A DNA stretch of 64,000 nt from the NCBI GenBank assembly GCA_947462335.1, contig OX381710.1, positions 65,405,303 to 65,469,302 of the forward strand, in the 5' to 3' direction. The notes below the pieces were generated by a model that was given only the letters and a program-made list of their open reading frames with translations, did no database searches and had not been told where the DNA came from. Shown here piece after piece: positions 35,220 through 49,314 of this stretch. The stretch's first letter is position 1, and each line of letters opens with the position of its first letter. The translations under genes and the position numbers were made by a program. Source of the stretch: Harmothoe impar (Eukaryota; Annelida; Polychaeta; Phyllodocida; Polynoidae).

Positions 35220-35678
35220 GCCCTTTAGGGCCAGCGTAATGAATGAACGCACCATAGTCATTTTTCTTAAGATGCAGCTCTGGAGATAAACTGACAAATT
35301 CTGTATTGATTGATACACCTCCCAAGAATCCCAATGCAGTACCAGGGATTTACTCACCACAGCTACATTCATGTTTCATGAAGACAAAGGACGGGCATAG
35401 CACATTTACACTTCATGCTATTCTCAGATAATTATTTTCTACATAGATTGGCAAAACCTACTTTTTCCAACTTTTTATTGGAGTGGAACCTGCGATATTA
35501 TTGATTTTTTAAAGACATAATATTGACCATGAATCGTGTAGCTAGTTGAATGTTGGAAAGGGACATATTTTACAGGTGTACATATATGTCTATGCACTGA
35601 TGTGTTGGATGTTGTATTGATGTATGCATCACGCTGGAGCTACGGGACTGACAAATGCCAGAGGCCATCCTTAAAGGG
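35220..35678. mobile_element. piggyBac-like MITE, unit 2
   Basis: Same TTAA-flanked MITE as in unit 1 (TTAA at 35216-35219 and 35679-35682); the left end here reads GCCCTTTAGGGCC. Its presence at the same place in every complete unit shows it was there before the array formed. Confidence 0.45.
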
Positions 35679-36421
35679 TTAACATGACTACTGTTTGCTT
35701 CGCATTTTCCTGTATATCATTTGCAATGAATTGATATCAATTATGCATATATAATGACCTTATAAATAATGTGATGATTTACAATATCGGCTTTAAATTT
35801 GAGACTTCATTACATGATATGCTACCAATAAAAGTTGTTTTAATGCCATTTGGGTTCCTCCTTGAGTATTATCTTTTAAACTTAGAAGTATCTGCAGTAT
35901 GCACAACTGCTGTTTGTGACTAGAGCAGACAACTTAAATCCGAGTCACTTATATTGATGAGTCATACAGATACATGTTTTTCTAGACACCAATTCTTTTT
36001 GGGCTCTTTTTTTTTTGTCTTACAGCATCATATATGGCACAATAGACAAGAGTGAACACAATAAAGTTTGATGAATATATATTTTATTTCAACAATGCAT
36101 GGGCATTTACATCACAGGTCTATTGCAAACCAGTCACAAATAGTGGTAGCTAATCTACAGTCTGCAGTGATAAATAAATAATAGATGAATAAATTAACTA
36201 CCGGTACAAGTCATTCATTCTGGTAAGGCAAGTCCACTCGAAATGAATCACAACAATATCAATCAATATGTCCAATATTTACTGATATTTATCACTCCCA
36301 ACAACATAATAACATTTGTTCTCCTTTATACATCAAGTGTTCACAAAATGGTATAAAAATCCTCATAAACATGTGCTAGACCCAGTTAGCAATGAACCAA
36401 TAGATCATACCCAATGGAAAT

Positions 36422-39400
36422 TTATTTAGCTATGTTAATTTTGCGTGACTGTCTTGTTTTCTTCCGTTTTTTGGGGGGATGTTGAAGTTTATGCTCGGGA
36501 ACATGAACAGGCTCACCCTTTAACTTTGGTAAAAGATAACTTGTGTAGAAAGTGTCAAGGCTGGCCTTGGTAACTTCCCAAAAATCACGGTCAAAAGGCG
36601 CACTCTGAACAGTAGTATCCTTTGGAGTCCACACAACAAAGTCACAAGTTTCAACTTTTAACAGTGCCATCTGTGCTTGGACCTGTGCGTAGTACTTGTG
36701 GGTCTTTTTCAGTTTTCCATCGCGGTTCAGGAAAGAAATGATACCACTCTGTGCCCCTTCTGTAGGCGTCAAGCCCTTCTTTGCAGCAGCATGTGGGCAT
36801 TTAATCTCAAGAAGGCGTTTGGGCAAACAGGAACACACTGCAAAGCCATCAGGTGTAGCCCCTAAATGCGCATCTCCTGAAACAATGTATTGTAATGTGG
36901 TTAGCACAAGATCCAATAATTAATCTGAAGACACTCCACAGTCGATTTTGATACAGATGTTGATATACAGTAAAATCTCGTTATAAGGAGCACCTTTTGG
37001 CAAGGCAAATTTGCTCGTTATAACCAACCTTCCTTGTAACCGATTTTGGTCATATATAGCTCTGTGGGGGTAGTTAGGTGACAGGGGCGACTCAAAGGGA
37101 AGCCCTGGGCACTCACCCACCTGTATAGGATGAGGTGTAGGGGTAGGTATGCGGCAGGGGGCACTCAGAAATCAAAGGGAAGCCCTGGGCACTCACCCAC
37201 CTGTATAGGACCAGGTGTAGGGGTAGGTATGCGGCAGGGGGCACTCAGAAATCAAAGGGAAGCCCTGGGCACTCACCCACCTGTATAGGACCAGGTGTAG
37301 GGGTAGGTATGCGGCAGGGGGACTCAGAAATCAAAGGGAAGCCCTGGGCACTCACCCACCTGTATAGGACGAGGTGTATGGGGTAGGTATGCGGCAGGGG
37401 GACTCAGAAATCAAAGGGAAGCCCTGGGTGCTCACCCACCTGTATAGGACGTGATGAATTTTACTGAATCTTGAAAATATTTGCTCCTTATAAACGATTT
37501 TTGGCTAGAAATGCTCGTTATAATGAGGTTTTATTACTATAGAAATGTATAGAAAAAATCCTGGCAAAGCAAATCTGCTCCTTATAACCGTCCTCGTTGT
37601 AACGAGATTTCACTGTACATAGTTTGATAGACATTTTCTAACATAGATTGCCCCCTAAGAAATATGGTACTATAAGGTTGACCCCATAACAGGCGTTTTA
37701 TTGAAGGTGAAAGTTGAATGACTTAGATATCTATCTGTTTACCTGTTGGAATTTTCAAGCCACAGTTCTTGACGATGAGGTCTCCGCAGCTGTGATTCTC
37801 AGTGTACTCATCCTTTGCGTCCTCTTCATGAGTGTTCCCCCATCGTATTGCGGCAATGCCACTCAGGTTTTGGTAGTCCTCCATGAGTTTTTTCATCAAG
37901 TAGTCAGGTGCATCTGGATTCTTGGACCGCATGAAACTACAAATTAAAGTATTGAATCTCTTTAGTAACATGATAAGTGTGATCTAATCTAAATCCTACA
38001 TGTAGAGAAGTGTTAGAAGTCATGGCTCTGATACAAGTGTTGACCCTACCTAAGAGTCATTGACATTATTGCCAGCTGAACGTTCCTTTACTACCTGAGA
38101 CACTTGGATGACTTTGATATATTTCTCAGTTTAGAGGCAAATTACTACCGGTAAACTTTATCCTACAAAATACTGATTCATATAGAAGTGTTTCCAATGC
38201 CTATGTGAGAATACAAATATGTCATGATGCTTTTAGTTTGTGTCAAGTTATTAAGTGGATAATCGCCAAGAATGATATCAATAACAATATCACCACAAAA
38301 TACAGGGAATAAAACAAACGAAAAGATTTAATGTCAATGTAGTGATTTAAATTATACCTGAGCACATCTCCCATGTTGGAGGCAGTAATACGATTTCTTC
38401 TCAGATGGTGCCAATTTGAGTTTGCAGATTGACCTTTGGTTGAGCTGTAGATCAATGCAGATACTGATGTGCGGACAGCCTCAAACACATTGTTTGGAGT
38501 TGAATTCTGCACAATCTTCTCGATATCATCAGGGAAACTAGGTATGGTGTCAGTGGCGATGGGGATAGGCTCTACTACGGGATCAGCACCAATGGGTAGA
38601 CCAGGGACCGATTCCACGTCAGCATCCATGGGGGTAGGGGCATTAAGGTCAAAAGGATCAATTTCTGAGGTCTCATAGTCTGTAATAAATGTAAAAGAAA
38701 ATATCAATACAGGCCTAGATAGACTGACACACACATCTTTTATGAATGCAATGTTGGCTACCAAATAGTTTGATTAGAGGCCATTTTGATCCTTGTTTAT
38801 CTGAACCATTGGACTTACGGGTATAATTATATAGGCTCTACAATTCTATCAGAATTCTTCAAATTGAATGATATTGCATAAACTCTATTTATAAATGAAT
38901 TTACTACAGGTTCCGTGAAGTTAAAACTGTTTTAGGCAACATGGTTACACTAACTTTATATATATAACATATATATTCAGCCTCACGAAAAATGCTCCAG
39001 CATTTGTTTACAAATTAGATAAATACACACCTATGTCAATTGTGAACTCCTCACAACGTGACGGATTCAAGAAGTGCAGTGCAACAGCCTCAGGGTTTGC
39101 TTCATGGAGCGCATCCCATGCATCATCATCATCACTAGAGCTGCTACTACTGCAGCTCCATTTGCGAACAGGCCTCTTCCTTTTCCGTACCTGAAACAAT
39201 GACAACATAAACTTGTATAATCATTGTCAATATATTATTCAAAATTAAGCCATAATTGGTCAGCCTGAGTACCTCATTAGAAGTCATTGGTGAATCAATC
39301 TGTCAACCTTTTTGATTTGCCAAAATCCATGAATGCAGCACTGGTACATGTAATCACTATGACGTCATCTGATAGTGCTTATCAATTCTTTTATGATATT

Positions 39401-41200
39401 GTCTGTATATATTCCTACCATAATCTGTTATTCTTCATTCTATATCATAGACTGTGAAAAAAACATCTCCCTGATCAGACTAATATATACTTTACGGGGA
39501 AATCCCCTGGAAACACGTAGTGTGTTCCTCAAGGTAAAATTCTAACTTGCACAAATAAGAAATTATCCTAAAGCTCAACTCAAGTATGTTTCAATTGGAA
39601 ATTTTGTAATATAAAAGCATTATCATAACAGATGTCCTACCTTGTTCAGTCTAGGTCGTCTGGAGTCCACCTTATTGATGAGTTCTGGCTTGACCTCCTT
39701 CACAAAGGCATTATTCCACTCACAGGCTACACTAGTGCACGCATCAGGATGGTTGAGGTCTAGTTCAGCAGCCCCCATCATCTTAAAGAGAATCGCTCCA
39801 ACATGGCTGCATACTTCACCAAGCCTGGAATATAGACATTAATACACCACTTTATATTGATTTAAGTATTATGATACTTTGTTTAAATTTGAACTAGTGC
39901 TGTCATTTTCATGTTATGTCAATATATAAGTGACTAGCGGTATTTCATGTTATTACATGTAGTATGAAAATATAAAAGATGTACAAGTTATGGCTATTAT
40001 TGAACTATAGCAATATAGATGTATTTTGATATAATCATTTCAATTATCAAGATTAATGTCTATACAGTAGATTTCTGTCAATTTAATATTGGGAGATGCT
40101 GTAATTGTATCTATAGATCAAAATATACTTGAAAAATAACAATAACCATTATATTTATCATCATTGCAATACAAATTATCCTGGGAGGTCATCACTTACC
40201 CTGCTGTACAGCAGCAGCGGCCTGCCTCGACCCTGCCAGTGTTTTGTACCATCACCCAGGCATCATAGCCTTCACCCACGTGTTGTGACGGCTTTACCTT
40301 CGCCTTGACAAAGGTGATATCATCATTTGGCTTGTTCACATTAAGCTCTTGCACCCAGCCACAGACAGCATAATTGTATGATTCCAGACTCTTGTATGCA
40401 TTTAGCTTTTCATGAGTGATGCCTGTAATGAAAACAATAACATCATTAATTCATTGAATATTGTATAGTGGTTTTGCATACCTCTTTAAGGATCTTCTGA
40501 GGGGGGGGGGCTAAAAAGTCACGACAATTCACCTCCCACTGTTGTAAAATAACAACTACTTATTTTGATATCAAATGGATTGGTCGATATGAAATAAGGC
40601 CCCAGATTCGGTTCATTTATAACATTCTCCTATTTAATAAACTAGGGGTCTACTCATAAGATTTGTACTGGATTTTAGTTTACTTTCAGTTTCAGTTTTG
40701 GCCCATGGTTTCCCTGCAATCAAACAAAAACACAGCCTATAACAGTGAAACTCACCTTTCGTATTGATTAGGTAGTTGTAGATATCTCCATGTTTGATGG
40801 TCGGAACTTGCTTCAGGTCAGCCTTCCATTTTGTAACAGTACTGGGATCCGGAAGTGATTTTAGGAGAGTTTGGAGTCGTTTTGCTGCAAGTCTCTGTGT
40901 TATTAACTCATTAGGGTTAATAGGCAGGCCCATTTTCCATGTGAAGAAGGCTATCCTTACTAGATCCGCCTTGTTACTGTTCCCACTACGTACTCCTCGA
41001 AGTCCAAGCCATTTCCGTAGCTTAGCCACTGTCCATTTCTGCAATTTCTGCCTCGTCTCATCATCCTCTGCAACTGGCAGGTGGTGCAAGGCATCAGTGT
41101 ATGCAATGAAGATCTGATCTGAACTCATGGCTCTGCGAATATGATTTGCAATAGAAGCCAACCACCTATAATAAAGACATACCATGAACTGCTCAGACAT
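36422..41200 (-). CDS. SAP-SWIM-YqaJ nuclease, unit 3 (7 exons)
   Basis: Exons: 41200-40756, 40422-40200, 39824-39641, 39190-39031, 38679-38358, 37936-37743, 36876-36422. Exon 5 is 12 bp shorter than in units 1 and 2, removing four residues (within SAQQSAL) in a linker before the YqaJ domain, so 660 residues. The last intron is enlarged by a 648-bp MITE but its splice sites are intact. Catalytic and SWIM residues are kept. Confidence 0.86.
36968..37615. mobile_element. pogo/Tigger-like MITE inserted in unit 3 only
   Basis: 648 bp absent from units 1, 2 and 4. The ends are CAGTAAAATCTCGTTATAAG and, reverse complemented, CAGTGAAATCTCGTTACAAC: terminal inverted repeats of about 20 bp with few mismatches, flanked by a TA duplication (36966-36967 and 37616-37617). 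CAGT...CTCGTTATAA ends with TA targets are typical of Tc1/mariner-pogo (Tigger) elements. The interior holds an 80-bp minisatellite and no coding frame. Confidence 0.88.
37079..37450 (+). repeat. 80-bp minisatellite inside the MITE, about 5 copies
   Basis: GGGAAGCCCTGGGCACTCAC recurs at 37098, 37178, 37258, about 37336 and 37416, a spacing of 78-80 bp. Each unit also has a CCACCTGTATAGGA segment and a TATGCGGCAGGGG segment. The copies are nearly identical, so the array inside the MITE is young. Confidence 0.92.
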
Positions 41201-42565
41201 GGTGATTAACTCCACACCTACGTGTTGAGCCAAAGTTTAGCGAATTCCGATGTAGGTGCGACAACTCAGGTGTGACAGCTTCCACTTCCAATGCCAAAAC
41301 TTGCACGCGGCGGCAGGTGGTGGGTGCATCCAGTGGTCAGGGAACAGATCAAAGAACTGCCGGCTAAGGACTACTGAGCGACGCACGTGTCACAGTTAGG
41401 TGCGACTAGTGGTAAAACTGTTACTAACAGTAGTGGGATGGACGGTAGTCCCCCAACCCTTAAATGCATCCAAAAATCCCCATGATGGTGGCTATATTCG
41501 TCAACGATAACCTTAGCCTATCCAGTGACAAATTATGTTGATCTACATGGGATTAGCCTACGTCATGGTTCGATCTGGGTGGGATAGTGTGTCTTGAGGG
41601 GGAGATGATGGCAACTGTGTATTTTTTTATTGCTTAGAAAGCAAGCACCATTTACAGTATAAATTAGCTTGGGGGGTAAAGTTCAAGGGAACGTTCAAGA
41701 ATTATGTCACCGTTTTTGTCACCATATGTCACCATTTAATTAGTAAATGTATGCCTGATCAAAAGACCCGCCCCCGCCCCTTACTGGTGACAAAATTGTT
41801 GAACTTGATTATTGGTCTGACCTCATGTCTACCCAGGGTGTAGCGACGTAACAGGCTGCACACTCCCCGACCCTACCCCCGGCCCTACCCTGACCTCAGT
41901 CCAGCACCAAGGGCGGCAGCGGCCCTCTCCCACCCGGTGCTCCCCTCACGGCTGGGCCGACCATGGTCACAGTGCATCACACTGGCTTCTGTCGGTCTGA
42001 GCGATAATAGGTATATTATATGTGCTAACTAATTAGCTGAAGGAAATTTCTTGTGATTTCAACCCATAGACTGTAGTAAACATCTGTTTTCATACGTAGT
42101 ATATTACACACAATGTTTATGGATAATAGCTAAACACAGGTGACCATTGCAAATAGACTTCACAGAGAGCGTCATGGACTCAATGACCCCTCGATCTGTG
42201 CAGTGTACACCTTTGCGTAGTTCCAGATTAGCTCACCAGGTGGCGATACTGGATGCGCCAATGTCCTTATAAGTGCTTAGGCGAATGGCTCCAGTGAGTG
42301 CAGCCATGGTGGCGCGAGATTTTGCGTGGCTAGGGGACAGGCGTCTCGTTTGACGCTGGTTCTCGCCTCACCTCACTGAGCGAATGTGACCAGCGAAAGT
42401 GGCGCGGAAAGCTAGGTCACTTGAATATCAACAGCACTTGAGTACGGCAGTCAGTGGTGACGGGTCTGTCCCGCACTCACAGCATTCACCCAGAAATCTT
42501 ATCAGCGTTTTTGCTACTTATACCTACTACGGGATTACCAACTATGGAATAGCATCTGCCACAAT

Positions 42566-45500
42566 ATGACACGTCATTGTATAGTAAGTGACTGTAACAC
42601 AGACTCCAGGTATCATCCTGGGGCAAAGTTTTACAAGTTCCCCCGTTCGACCAAGAAGTTAGAAATTCGGAAACAGTGGATATCGAATGTGAATCGGGAA
42701 GGGAAGGATGACAAACTGTGGCAGCCAAAGACTGATGATTCGGTGTGCTACAAGCACTTTGTTGACGGGGAGCCTACAACAATACACCCAGTTCCTGAGC
42801 TCAACATGGGCCACATATTTGTTACCAAAGTAGTAGGACGTCGGACCATCAACAAACGCAATTCTCCTTCCCCAAGTCGTCCAAAGGCAAAGATCAGGGG
42901 GAAAGAAAACAAACCTGGTAAGTAGGCATAAAACCTGGGGAAGATCTTGCAGTGTGGGTCAGTGAGAATCAACCGGGGTCCCAGCTGTTCTGTTCCCTGT
43001 CCCGGCTAGGGCATGCCAGTTACACCTGGCTGGGTTGTAGCTTGGTCACGCCGCCTCACAGGCCTTACTGGGGTTGTCATGGGTAGGTGTTTATCATGAT
43101 AGTCAGTTTAATAGGGGGATTAGGGAGTGCTCATGTTTTAACAAGAGGATGGCTCCCGACCGGGGGTCTCTGTGTTAATTGTCTATTTTAAGAAATGTCA
43201 ATGTCCCATGTCGATTTAAAAAAAGTATTGTCCCTATTAAATCGCCAGTCATCTTGTCGTGGGGGGGGTGAATAAAAAATGTTATCTGCTCGGGGGGGGG
43301 GGGGGGCAAAACAATTCGATCCCATGATGGGGGGGGGTAAAAAAATGTTAATTGCTCTGGGGGGGGGGGGGAATAATTTCACTTGTTTTCCGTGAAAAAG
43401 CCTGGTTGTTATTTATGATTCAAAGGGCTCAGATGCGGGCTTGAGTGGGGGGGGGGGGGATTACGACCCTTTGACTGGGGCAATAAGAACAACTGTGCAT
43501 GCTTCAAGCAAAAAATCCATACCTTAGACTATAATTATAATTCATAGACTATGTATAGAATGCAACCCATTTGTATCAAATTAACCGGTCGGACCCACTG
43601 CCACGTTGGAAGGCCTATAGTTTTCAGAATATCCATCAACTTTCTGCGACTATCTGGGAGTGTTAAGCCTATCTAGCCTAATGTTTCTGAGAAGCTCAAA
43701 AAACTATAGTGTATTAAGACATTTTAAAGTTTCATATGTTTCTTCTTCAAAATTCCAGTTTCCTGTACGCAGCCCAAAGCCCAGTATGGCAGACCAAGAG
43801 TACTTCTACCTACTATCCAACCAGAGGTGCAGATGTCATCAGTTGCTGTACCCCCTGGTTGTGATCAGTCCATTACAAATCAGGATGTCACACCAGCAGA
43901 AGAAACTCTCATGGACTTCAGGCTATGCATGGACATCAATCTGTCTCCAGAACAACGTATGTGATCTTTTCAAATAAGCTACCGTAATGGCCTGTATAAG
44001 CGCAGGGGTCTCAAATAAGCACAGGTCTCGTTTAAGAGCAGGTCTAGGACCCCTCTGAAACCCAAAATCTCAAAAGGGACTCATATAAGCGCAGGTCCCT
44101 GTACAAGTGCTGGGGTTAATAGGGTCTTGAGATTTATAAGTGCATGTGTATGCGCTAATGAGGTCATATTCTCTCTTTACAATAAGCTAGGTACTTTAAG
44201 TCAAGTAGGAATGCAGATCTGTGATGGATTTTTTTGTAGTCCCTTTTGTTGTATCAATAGTTTAATATGATACAGCTGTTGTTTCTTAATATTCACATAG
44301 TAAACTCAATGAAAACCTATTTTTGTGATTCATTACTGATTCAGTCCATCTAAGTGATACATATGTGTGAAATTGAATTAAACAATATTCTCTCGTTGTC
44401 CATGTTGCAGTGTCAGGTGTGCCCTTCCACGTACCTATGCTGTCAGAGATCTTGAGAGTCCCGCACTCAACATTGCAGCAGGTTGTAATACCATCAGTAC
44501 ATCATACAGCTCAACCCACAACACACCCCAGAGTAACACCTCCCTTTCAGACTGATATGGAAGTAGACCCGTCACAGATCATTTCAAGAAATGAAAAACT
44601 GAGCACAGGTAATTATTTTTGTTCTCAGTACCAATAAATCTCAGTTGGTGTCCGGATATCAAGCCCTGTCCAGGTTCAGCTCCCAGACGATAAGTCCACT
44701 GATATCCAGCCATCTCTGGCTTGTAGCTGCATGTTGGGTGGCAGGATGTTGGGTTGGATGAACGTTGGGTAGATGGACATTTTATTCGAGAGAGGAAGGG
44801 TTGTGTGAAAGTAGCAGAACTAATCGTGCTATAACCTTGCTTTTGGATTGGATGTTGCATTGGGAAGAGAGTTCTATGGCCAATATTCCAAAGGGCCTAT
44901 ATTCAGGGTGCCTATCATCAGGTGGCCAAAAATCTAAAGGGCTTGCAGTCAGGGGGCCAGTTGTGCTGGTGGGCATCAGTCACGAGGCCCTGGAACTGAG
45001 ACTTCCAAGTCATGTTACCAAATCATACAGATGGTTTTACACTATGGCAGAACATAGTCTGTTACGAGAATATCATGATATTTTGTGTTCAAATTCCAGT
45101 TCCATGCTGTGCAGCCAATCCTCATACAGTCGGTGATATTGCTACAGACCAAGACCCACCGATCAAGAGCATGGAGAAAATAGGTACAATCACCATTGTT
45201 GTATCTTATCACCATTGATGAATCTTATAACTATATTGACATTAACTTCATCTCTAGTTTATCAATATCTAGCAACTTCTCGTTGATTAATTAAACATAA
45301 TTTCCTCATAATTTGGTTAATAAATCATGGACACATTTATAGTAGTGTTAATTTCCACGTACAATCCTAACTCACATAATTCTATAGGCTGCATCTTAAC
45401 TTTGACAAAGTCTTTAAGCTACATAGGGGAACTGAAAATTACTGACTTATGATTAATGTACTAGCTGTGGCTTCTACACAAGAATTTACGGTATCTAATA

Positions 45501-48500
45501 GTTTGATTTGGCTCAGAAATTGAAATCTTATGTGTCATTTATATTCTAAAATATCAGCCCAAAACGGTGTGTGTGCTAATTATGTTAAAATAGATAATTT
45601 AGTTTTATGCTTTCTGTTTTATTTCTATACACTTAAAATGTTCTGCTTCTGATTAATTGCCCTGCCACTCAGATGCTGAAACCTGGCTTAAGACTTCACT
45701 GGCCTTCCACAGTTATTCAAAGCGGGAGAATGATTCTGGTGAGTGACATTCTGTACATTTCCGTTTAGGGAGTGGTCATTAAAATTATAATAATGAGTGG
45801 TGATCAAATTTCTTAGAGGTGCAAAAAACCTTAATGCCCACCCCCCTCTAGAGTGTGGAATAGCTCGGTCCCTACCATATAGTGTTATAATATATATTTA
45901 CTTTTCCCCCCGCATATCTTTCTAAATAGACCCCCTTTCAACTGTTTTAATCTGGCCTGTCAAAGATGTCACCCGGTCAAAAACGTCACCCGGTCAAAGA
46001 CTATCCAATTGTTACAATGTCATCAGACACAGCCCAGAGCTTTTATGTGGGTGCTTCTCATTTTGTTCCGCCAAGATCTATTAATCATTAATGGTGCCAA
46101 CCATTCTGAATTTGAACATGTCAAAACCAATAATTTATTTCTTATTTTTGACATTTTTAGAAGTTGCTGATGAACAGATGAGTAAAAAGATAAAATCTCT
46201 AGAGCAGGAGCTACACAAAACAAAAGCCTTGCTGAAGTCACAAACACGTCGCTTCTCACATAAGGTGCTTGTAGGAAATGACAAAAGAACCAGGTAAGTT
46301 CATTTCTAGTTCTCAACAAAAATCTTTGGCATCGTCAATACCCATGTCGTAAGGTCTTGAGAATCAAACCCAGTTTTATTATGATAACAAATATGCCAAG
46401 CAAGGACAATGTGTAGCCTGCCGAACCACCTCCCTGCTGAGATTCTTTCTGAGATAATTCTATTTATTAAATCATTTTCTAAAGACCAGATCATGCTGAC
46501 TGTCTTTAAAGCTTTTCTTGTGGTTCCTACCGGTATTTCTATTGACCATTTATTAATGTATATCGTTTGACTTCAGACAATTTACTGGCTTCCCAAGTTA
46601 CAAGTGCTTTATCACGATATTCGAAAAACGCATACAACCAAAGGCAAAACGGCTCACCACCAACCACAGACCTGGTCGCATACATTGGCACAAGTCAACC
46701 TTCCACAAAAAGCCAGGTCGGACTAGAGCTCTGGCCCTTGTGGATGAGTTTCTGCTTGTGATGATGTGGCTACGCAAAAACCCGACCATCTCCGACCTTG
46801 CAGAACGCTTTGGCATCTCTGATTACCAGGCATCCCGAATCATCTCACGCTGGTTGCCATTCTTGGCTAGGTGCTTTCGGAAGTACCTTAAAAACCCAAC
46901 GAAAGAGCTGGTGAGTATCTATATACTCTTAAAAGATCAACATGATGCATTAAAGCACAATGTGGCCCTTAATGGGTTGATTTCATTGCGTTGATTTCAT
47001 TGCCAGTTGTCTGATTCATTATCATATTCTGATGATCATTGGGGTCAGGGTAACCCAGTAAACAAAAAACGTAATACAACATTTTATAACGTTATATAGC
47101 GTTTCTCTAAGGCTCTTTACTGTGGAAAACTGTTATATAACACCTAAAACGTTTTTTTGACGTAAAATAATGTGTTTTTTTTTGTTAGCTGGGAATGTTG
47201 TCAGCAGCTTCTATGATAGGGAGTCGATATGCTTTGTTGCATTGGTATTATAAATCGGCAGTGCGGCATTCATGCATGCTACAGACCAGACAGGGATAAT
47301 ACATATGAGTATTATGCACCAACATTGATGGTTTCTCACGAGCATTGTTTATAGACAACATGACATTCATGAATGGGTTAGTAAACCCTTAGTTATATTA
47401 TGCATGATATACATATATTAAGGATTATATTTTTCAGGTGCAGAAGTACATGCCTGAGTCCTTCAGGAAGAAGTATCCAAACACACGGGTAATAATAGAC
47501 TGTTTTGAGGTCTTTATTGAACGCCCTACCATTCTACTTGCCCGTCAACAAACGTGGTCCAGTTACAAGCACCACAACACCGCGAAGGTGTTAGTGGGTG
47601 TTTCTCCAGAAGGGGGGTTCACCTTTGTAGGTGCTGCTTGGGGAGGTCGGACTTCTGACAAGCACATTGTGAAGTATTCAGGTAAGCACTCCTTGCTCAA
47701 TAAGTTTTTCTGGACAACGTTTGGCACGTATAGGGCCTAATTTTAGAATGTTCGCACTGAAATTATTTGTCATGAACCATAAAGGGGCCCTTGATGGAGG
47801 GGTCCCCATGTCGCATGTCGGTTTTAAGAAATGACCATGTCGTATGTCTATGTTGCTTAAAATGCTCATGTCCCATGTCAATTTACGAAATGTCCATGTC
47901 CCCTGTCACAAAGCCTCATGTCGTATGTCACTAGGCCTCATGTCGCATGTCGATTTTAAGAAATGCCCATGGCGCCATATCGAATTTAGGGGAGGGGTCT
48001 AGAGCCATCATAAAAACTATCAAAACAGTAACAAAAAAGAGGGGAAACCGCCACTTTTTCGCTAAACCTGGTCAGGTGACAGGAAACATTTTTTGTGCCT
48101 AATTGGCGTTAGTGAAGAAGGCAGGATCGGGTTGTGTTATTATCTATTTAAGTAAAAGTGGCTAGGGGAAACCCTTAAAAGTGATTTTGTTTTATCAAAA
48201 CAGGATTCCTCGATACACTGGAGCCTTACGACGAGGTCATGGCCGACAGAGGTTTTACAGTCACTGCTGAACTTGCAGAGCTGTGCTGTAGACTCAATAC
48301 ACCTCCTTTCACCCAGGGTAAGACCCAACTGAGCCGTGGCGAGGTACAAACACATCGTAATATCTCAACCTTAAGGATCCATGTGGAGAGGGCCATAGAG
48401 CGAATCAAAAGGTTCCAGATACTTAAGGGTGTCTTTCTACTGAACCAAATCCACCACTTCAATGACATTGTAACAATCTGTGCCGCAGTTGTTAATATGT

Positions 48501-48556
48501 GGAAGCCTATCGTTGTAAATCCAGCAGAAATTGACGAAAATGACCTCCATGTGTAG
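42566..48556 (+). CDS. THAP-DDE transposase, unit 3 (9 exons, longest open copy)
   Basis: Exons: 42566-42917, 43759-43956, 44411-44608, 45100-45183, 45673-45738, 46161-46293, 46577-46910, 47438-47681, 48204-48556. All borders are GT-AG and phases join, giving 653 residues. The THAP segment after FYKFP is complete here (RSTKK), unlike unit 1. Catalytic Asp, Asp and Glu are intact. One notable change is Arg to Trp just before the HTH (MMWLRKNP against MMRLRKNP). Divergent from its own nuclease gene. Confidence 0.87.
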
Positions 48557-48712
48557 TAAGAAAATGTGATGTCATGCTGCATAGTGTGCTTTGAGCACTA
48601 CCGGTACTTGTGATAAAGAATCAATTGTTTTAATGATTGTTTTAAATTGCTTTTCAGTATAGATTCCGTTTTCCTGTCTTTTGGGATTTCTGATTTTAAT
48701 CTTGTGATTTAA

Positions 48713-49171
48713 GCCCTTTAGGGCCAGCGTAATGAATGAACGCACCATAGTCATTTTTCTTAAGATGCAGCTCTGGAGATAAACTGACAAATTCTGTATT
48801 GATTGATACACCTCCCAAGAATCCCAATGCAGTACCAGGGATTTACTCACCACAGCTACATTCATGTTTCATGAAGACAAAGGACGGGCATAGCACATTT
48901 ACACTTCATGCTATTCTCAGATAATTATTTTCTACATAGATTGGCAAAACCTACTTTTTCCAACTTTTTATTGGAGTGGAACCTGCGATATTATTGATTT
49001 TTTTAAGACATAATATTGACCATGAATCGTGTAGCTAGTTGAATGTTGGAAAGGGACATATTTTACAGGTGTACATATATGTCTATGCACTGATGTGTTG
49101 GATGTTGTATTGATGTATGCATCACGCTGGAGCTACGGGACTGACAAATGCCAGAGGCCATCCTTAAAGGG
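48713..49171. mobile_element. piggyBac-like MITE, unit 3
   Basis: Third copy of the MITE at the same relative position, TTAA at 48709-48712 and 49172-49175, left end GCCCTTTAGGGCC as in unit 2. Confidence 0.45.
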
Positions 49172-49314
49172 TTAACATGACTACTGTTTGCTTCGCATTT
49201 TCCTGTATATCATTTGCAATGAATTGATATCAATTATGCATATATAATGACCTTATAAATAATGTGATGATTTACAATATCGGCTTTAAATTTGAGACTT
49301 CATTACATGATATG

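Larger units (their letters stand above)
23013..35821. mobile_element. Tandem unit 2, ISL2EU-like unit (complete, 12,809 bp; transposase frameshifted)
   Basis: Starts immediately after unit 1 with the same CTACCAATAAAAG. By eye it differs from unit 1 by scattered substitutions and small indels, including the 68-bp segment near 26000 and a private 16-bp deletion near 28070. The nuclease gene is open; the THAP exon carries a frameshift. Confidence 0.88.
35822..49314. mobile_element. Tandem unit 3, ISL2EU-like unit (complete, 13,493 bp, with nested MITE)
   Basis: Same organisation as units 1 and 2, longer because of a 648-bp MITE plus TA duplication in the last nuclease intron. It shares a 12-bp in-frame deletion in nuclease exon 5 with unit 4. 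Both genes are open. Confidence 0.88.

Noticed and set aside
37079..37450. CRISPR-like array
   Set aside because: The repeat is contiguous, 80 bp with no unique spacers, lies within a MITE and is in a eukaryotic genome; it is a minisatellite.
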